64,000 bases of DNA, taken from contig NC_135141.1 in assembly GCF_051014445.1 (NCBI RefSeq), positions 33,751,422-33,815,421 of the forward strand, given 5' to 3'. How positions within the stretch are numbered: position 1 is the first letter of the stretch; each line of letters begins with the position of its first letter. This document shows, in pieces, positions 61,216-64,000 of the stretch. The DNA is from Colletes latitarsis. Taxonomy: Eukaryota; Arthropoda; Insecta; Hymenoptera; Colletidae. A program made the translations under genes and the position numbers. The notes under the pieces are model-generated. The model was given only the letters and a program-made list of their open reading frames with translations, was not told where the DNA came from and did no database searches.

Positions 61216-62390
61216 GCTCACACTTCCCTTCTCGCTCTTAACAACTAATATCCGACCTCCCGTCAACAGGTCTCCGCTGGACTCTGCTGACCGCTGCTGA
61301 CCACCGCTTATATGTATTTCTGACAACGTATAACGATTACGACTGGCTACTGTTAGCCTCTCCCAGTCTCTGTTGACCTCTGCTGACCACCGCTTCTATT
61401 TCTGACAACGTATAACGATTACTACTGACTTTTGCCTGCCTCCGCTGGACTCTGCTGACCGCTACTGACCACTCCTGATACTTTTGACAACGCATAACGA
61501 TTACAACTTGCTACTGCCTGCCCCTGCTGGATCTCTGCTTGCCTCTGCATGCCTCTGCTGGCCTCTACTGACCATTGCTGACCGTTGCTTATATTTCTGA
61601 CAACGTATAACGATTACGACTTGTTACTGCTTGTCCCTGCTGGACTCTACTTGCCTCTGCATGCCTCTGCTGACCGCTGCTGACCACCGCTTATATTTCT
61701 GGCAACGTACAACGATTACTACTGACTTCTGCCTGCCTCCGCTGGACTCTGCTGACCGCTACTGACCACTCTTGATACTTTTGACAACGTATAACGATTA
61801 CAACTTGCTACTGCCTGCCCCTGCTGGACTCTGCTTGCCACTGCTTGCCACTGCTAGCCTCTGCTGACCACAGCTGACCACCCCTGATGCTTCCGACAAC
61901 GTATAACGATTACTACTTGTTACTGCTTGCCCCTGCTGGACTCTACGTGCCTCTGCATGCCTCCGCATGCCTCTGCTGGCCTCCGTTGGCCTCTGCTGAC
62001 CACCGCTTATATTTCTGGCAACGTACAACGATTACTACTGGCTACAGCCACCCTCTACTGACCCCTGCCACCATTTCCCGACCTAAGCTGGCCTCTGCCA
62101 ACATCCCCCAACGTCAGCTGACCATCGCTGACCACTGCTGACCGTTGCTGACAACTTGTCACATGATGTAATGTAATATAATATGTTTATATGTATTAAA
62201 GTTTTGTATAATGTAATTCTATGGCAATAAATGATATAATTTCAAAGTATTCTATGTGTTCTCATCATTTTTTACCGTCCTTTTCCTCTCCAAATCATTC
62301 TCTTACCTATAAGATGCGTACCACCTTCTTCGCAAGTTCACCAGCATTTTAGAAATGTTCCGGGAACTTTGGAAATCCGAATTTGACCTT
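61216..62390. repeat. Left arm of the large foldback: CTGCTGACC-rich degenerate array plus AATAAATGATATAATTTC module
   Basis: From about 61260 to 62150 the sequence is a degenerate array of CTGCTGACC/CTCTGCTGG phrases. They are punctuated by a conserved ACAACGTATAACGATTACNA core at about 61323, 61405, 61487, 61600, 61702, 61784, 61896 and 62018. Spacings are therefore about 82, 82, 113, 102, 82, 112 and 122 bp. The module at 62160-62380 (ATTAAAGTTTTGTATAATGT, AATAAATGATATAATTTCAA) follows. Everything reappears in reverse complement at 62.93-63.90 kb. Confidence 0.85.
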
Positions 62391-62910
62391 GACCTTGGCC
62401 CAGTTTCGAAAGTGGGTCAAGGCCATTCGAATCTTAGAAAAATTCCGGGCAGTTTGAGAATCCGGATTTGGCCTTGACCCAGTTTCGAAAGTGGGTCAAG
62501 GCCATTCGAAATTTTAGAAATCTTCCGGCCGCTTTGGAAATCCGGATGGCCTTGACCCAATTTCGAAAGTGGGTCAAGGCCATTCGAAATTTTAGAAATC
62601 TTCCGGCCGCTTTGGAAATCCGGATGGCCTTGACCCAATTTCGAAAGTGGGTCAAGGCCATTTGAAATTTTAGAAATCTTCTGGCCGCTTCGAAAATCCG
62701 GATGGCCTTGACCCAATTTCGAAAGTAGGTCAAGGCCATTCGAAATTTTAGAAATCTTCCGGCCGACTTGGAAATCCGGATGGCCTTGACCCAATTTCGA
62801 AAGTGGGTCAAGGCCATTCGAAATTTTAGAAATCTTCGAGCCGCTTTGGAAATCCGGATGGCCTTGACCCAGTTTCGAAAGTGGGTCAAGGTCACCGGCA
62901 TTTCAGAAAA
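62384..62910. repeat. 78-bp tandem array of palindromic units
   Basis: About seven units with a 78-bp period, with GGCCTTGACC starting near 62471, 62549, 62627, 62705, 62783 and 62861, plus a variant first unit at about 62387. Each unit holds the hairpin GCCTTGACCCAATTTCGAAA / GTGGGTCAAGGC followed by CATTCGAAATTTTAGAAATC and CTTTGGAAATCCGGA. The palindromes and regular period keep long frames open on both strands (repetitive translations such as KISKISNGLDPLSKLGQGHP), which explains those frames without a gene. Confidence 0.9.
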
Positions 62911-62929
62911 CGCTCCGGGCACTTTGGAA

Positions 62930-64000
62930 TTCCAGTTTTAAGTAGAGAAACGGTTTCTTATAACTAAGGGAATAATGGGGAGAGGAAAAGAAAGGTAAAA
63001 GTGACGAGAACACATAGAATTCTTTGCAATTATATTATTTATTGCCATAGATTTACATTATACAAAGCTTTAATACATATACATCATGTCAGGAGTTGTC
63101 AACAAAGGTCAGCAGTGGTCAACAGGGGTCAGCAGAGGTGTGCAGAGGCAAGCAGAGACCAGCATACGTTATACGTTGCCAGAAATATAAGCAGTGGTCA
63201 GCAGAGGCCAGCAGTGACAAGCAGAGATCACCAGGGGCGATCAGTAGCAAGTAGTAATCGTTATACGTTGTCGGAAGCATCAGGGGTGGTCAGCTGTGGT
63301 CAGCAGAGACGAGCAGATGCATGCAGTGGCAAGCAGAGATCAGCAGGGACGAACAGTAGCATGTAGTAATTGTTATACGATGTCAGGAATATAAGCGATG
63401 GTCAGCCGAGTCCAGCAGAGGCCAGCAAAGGCATGCACAGGCAAGCAGAAACCTGGAAAGTTAATCAGAGACTTGTAGGGGCATGTAGTAATAAGTATTA
63501 ATCGTTATAGATTATCAGAAATACCTGCAGTGGTCAGTAGCGTTCGGCAAAGGCCAAGAAAGTTCAGCAGAGACAAGCACACGCTGACAGAGATCAGCAA
63601 AGTCTGTAGTAATCGTTATAGGTTGTCGGAAATATAAGCGATAATCAGCAGAGTCCAGCAGAGGCAAGCAGTAATCAGGAGCAGTCGGTAACAGTCGCTG
63701 TATGGTGTAAAAAGTTGTCGGGAGTTCTGTAGTTTTGTCAGCACTGGTCATCAGAAACCAGGAGTAATTTGCAGAGTTCAGTAATGAACTCTAGGAAAGG
63801 CAAGTAAAAATGCCTGGACAGTCGAGATTCCGTATCGTATGCCGTTGACGTGAGGTCGGATTTCAGTTGTTCAAGAGCAAGAAGGCAAATGTGAGCCTGC
63901 CTCTCTTAACTCCCATGAGATGTGTCCACGGTGCACTCGGCGCTTCGTCTGGCATCTCTGGTTTATACCAGAGATGACAGATTACGCGTTTGTACGTGAG
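62930..64000. repeat. Right arm of the large foldback, cut by the window edge
   Basis: Reverse-complement counterpart of the left arm. 62985-63095 mirrors 62160-62290. The GTAGTAATCGTTATACGTTG core recurs near 63168, 63250, 63363, 63490 and 63608 within GGTCAGCAGAGGCCAGCAG-type phrases. The stretch 63855-63935 mirrors 61190-61255 (AGCAAGAAGGCAAATGTGAG against CTCACACTTCCCTTCTCGCT). Past 63935 it continues with GTCCACGGTGCACTC and CAGATTACGCGTTTGTACGT, which resemble the outer end of the nested inverted repeat at about 60590-60615. The element therefore runs past base 64000. Confidence 0.8.

Noticed and set aside
62417..62922. Two overlapping minus-strand frames encoding repetitive proteins (KISKISNGLDPLSKLGQGHP-type and FRNWVKAIRISKAA-type)
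   Set aside because: They are translations of the 78-bp tandem array in different frames. The period is a multiple of three, so any stop-free unit gives a long frame. No start context or flanking exon supports a gene.
1..64000. CRISPR arrays, bacterial operons, phage or toxin systems
   Set aside because: The window has spliced animal genes throughout. The only regular spaced repeats (61.3-63.7 kb) have degenerate units without unique spacers and are part of the foldback element.

Overview
This is eukaryotic nuclear DNA from an insect, most likely a hymenopteran such as a bee, wasp or ant. The evidence is small GT-AG introns in compact genes, AT-rich intergenic DNA, CpG-rich stretches without obvious CpG loss, and insect-like versions of conserved genes. 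No bacterial or viral operon is present, so ribosome binding sites, CRISPR arrays and origins do not apply. Exon boundaries were read by eye from splice signals. In five genes the summed exon lengths are divisible by three, which supports those models.

Layout. 1-6323 (-): a large WD40-like plus RCC1-repeat protein, possibly Claret-like, that runs off the left edge. 7440-7930: a compact inverted-repeat element. 8568-9782 (+): CCS, the copper chaperone for superoxide dismutase. 10710-11417 (-): a truncated pogo/Tigger-type transposase. 12255-13915 (+): SMNDC1/SPF30, a splicing factor. 14536-14755: a near-perfect hairpin. 14789-15301 (-): a small unrecognised two-exon gene, head-to-head with SLC12A8 (15431-18117, +). 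19033-21334 (+): Elp3, the catalytic subunit of Elongator.

21.4-47 kb is gene-poor and CpG-rich. It holds the 5' region and a 9.3-kb first coding intron of the TBC1D1/TBC1D4 (pollux) Rab-GAP gene, whose coding exons lie at 37628-37714 and 47023-52956 (+). This stretch carries about nine copies of a repeat with an ACAGGGTGTTCGGCC terminus, a hAT-like element and two other MITE-like elements. About 3 kb of 3' UTR and AT-rich DNA follows. 56167-60419 (-): SART1/Snu66 of the U4/U6.U5 tri-snRNP.

60.57-64 kb is a large modular foldback structure. It contains a nested long inverted repeat, two opposed arrays of degenerate CTGCTGACC-rich units, inverted AATAAATGATATAATTTC modules and a central seven-copy 78-bp palindromic tandem array. 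Three of its modules also occur in the 7.44-7.93 kb element, so the two define one family. This family is the least explained and most interesting object here.

The genes are not a functional cluster. They are housekeeping genes: two splicing factors, tRNA modification, copper delivery, a cation-chloride-cotransporter-like protein, a Rab-GAP and a trafficking-type RCC1 protein.
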